NCBI GenBank assembly: GCA_002338255.1
Contig: DDHX01000032.1
Span: forward strand, 80,375-86,772
Direction of reading: 5' to 3'
Origin: Ruminococcaceae bacterium UBA1865
GTDB taxonomy: Bacteria > Bacillota > Clostridia > Oscillospirales > Acutalibacteraceae
DNA: 6,398 nt
Shown here: piece by piece, positions 5,936 to 6,398 of the stretch
How the letters are laid out: every line of letters begins with the position of its first letter
How positions within the stretch are numbered: the stretch's first letter is position 1
Notes under the pieces: model-generated
Told to the model about the DNA's origin: nothing
The model's input: only the letters and a program-made list of their open reading frames with translations
Database searches by the model: none
Translations under genes and position numbers: made by a program

Positions 5936-6398
5936 GCCAGCGCAAATGGACGCAAAGCCAGCAAAATGCGATAGACGCGCGCGACGAAACCCTTCTCGTT
6001 TCCGCTGCTGCTGGCTCAGGAAAAACCGCGGTTCTGGTACAGCGTGTCATTGAACGGATTACTGACCCTCAGAATCCCACCGATGCCGACCGGCTTTTGG
6101 TGGTTACGTTTACAAAAGCCGCCGCTGCGGAAATGAACAGCCGTATTACCGTTGAAATTGCGAAGCTACTCGAAGCAGACCCGATGAATGTACGTCTGCA
6201 GCGCCAGCAGATTTTGCTGACCCGCGCGCATATCAGCACCATTCACAGCTTTTGCAGCGAATTAATCAGGGAGAATTTTTACAAGCTTGGCATTTCGCCT
6301 GATTTTCGTATTATAGATGACAGTGAGATGGATTTGCTGCGCAGCGACGCGGTTTCCACCGTGCTTGAGGAATACTATACGCAGGATGACCCAGTCTT
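5932..6398 (+). CDS. addA: ATP-dependent helicase/nuclease subunit AddA (3' partial)
   Basis: The first 155 codons of AddA are present; the gene runs off the window, and the whole family protein is about 1200 aa. The start ATG overlaps the addB stop as ATGA, with AGGGAG (5916-5921) 10 nt upstream inside addB, indicating translational coupling and equal subunit supply. AddA is the 3'-5' superfamily 1 helicase motor and carries a second nuclease domain at its C terminus (not visible here). The visible motifs are WTQSQQNAI (6-14, Q motif), AAAGSGKT (25-32, Walker A), LLVVTFTKAAAAEM (55-68, motif Ia) and ISTIHSFC (101-108, motif Ib/Ic). The frame is intact to the window end. Identity is secure from these motifs plus the addB neighbour. 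Confidence 0.96.
   Translation, partial: MSQRKWTQSQQNAIDARDETLLVSAAAGSGKTAVLVQRVIERITDPQNPTDADRLLVVTFTKAAAAEMNSRITVEIAKLLEADPMNVRLQRQQILLTRAHISTIHSFCSELIRENFYKLGISPDFRIIDDSEMDLLRSDAVSTVLEEYYTQDDPV

Noticed and set aside
1..6398. CRISPR array, transposon, prophage or RNA gene
   Set aside because: No regularly spaced repeats, transposase or integrase reading frames, terminal inverted repeats, or tRNA/rRNA-like stretches were seen. The window is almost fully occupied by ordinary genes.

Overview
The window looks like chromosomal housekeeping DNA from an endospore-forming Firmicute, most likely of the class Clostridia. The grounds are a clear spoIIR gene, an AddAB-type rather than RecBCD-type recombination nuclease, Gram-positive style Shine-Dalgarno sites, and moderate, uneven GC. 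Guessing an Oscillospiraceae/Ruminococcaceae-like host is inference only.

Left part (1-706, plus strand): the 3' part of a free methionine-(R)-sulfoxide reductase (GAF fold, all three family cysteines present), then after 19 nt a small ArsC/Spx-fold protein with a single cysteine. They are probably co-transcribed; their promoter lies outside the window. Middle-left (727-1760, minus strand): an AT-rich carboxymuconolactone decarboxylase-like gene lacking the AhpD cysteine pair, and upstream of it a VanZ-family membrane protein. Each has its own credible promoter.

Middle (1761-1884): a compact divergent promoter region. vanZ fires leftward from a sigma-A-like promoter. spoIIR fires rightward from a sequence that fits the forespore sigma-F consensus at the correct 15-nt spacing. 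SpoIIR is the secreted forespore signal that triggers pro-sigma-E processing in the mother cell, so this promoter fits the known biology.

Right part (2488-6398, plus strand): a 100-nt intergenic region with an extended -10 promoter and a 7-2-7 palindrome at the predicted transcription start, then complete addB (1115 aa) and the first 155 codons of addA, joined by an ATGA overlap. AddA and AddB form the helicase-nuclease that resects double-strand breaks for recombination. No strong terminator separates spoIIR from addB.

No CRISPR array, mobile element, RNA gene or evident undescribed system was found. The items most worth a second look are the sigma-F promoter, the palindromes in the addB promoter, the corrected start of the decarboxylase-like gene, and the single-cysteine ArsC-like protein beside the methionine sulfoxide reductase.
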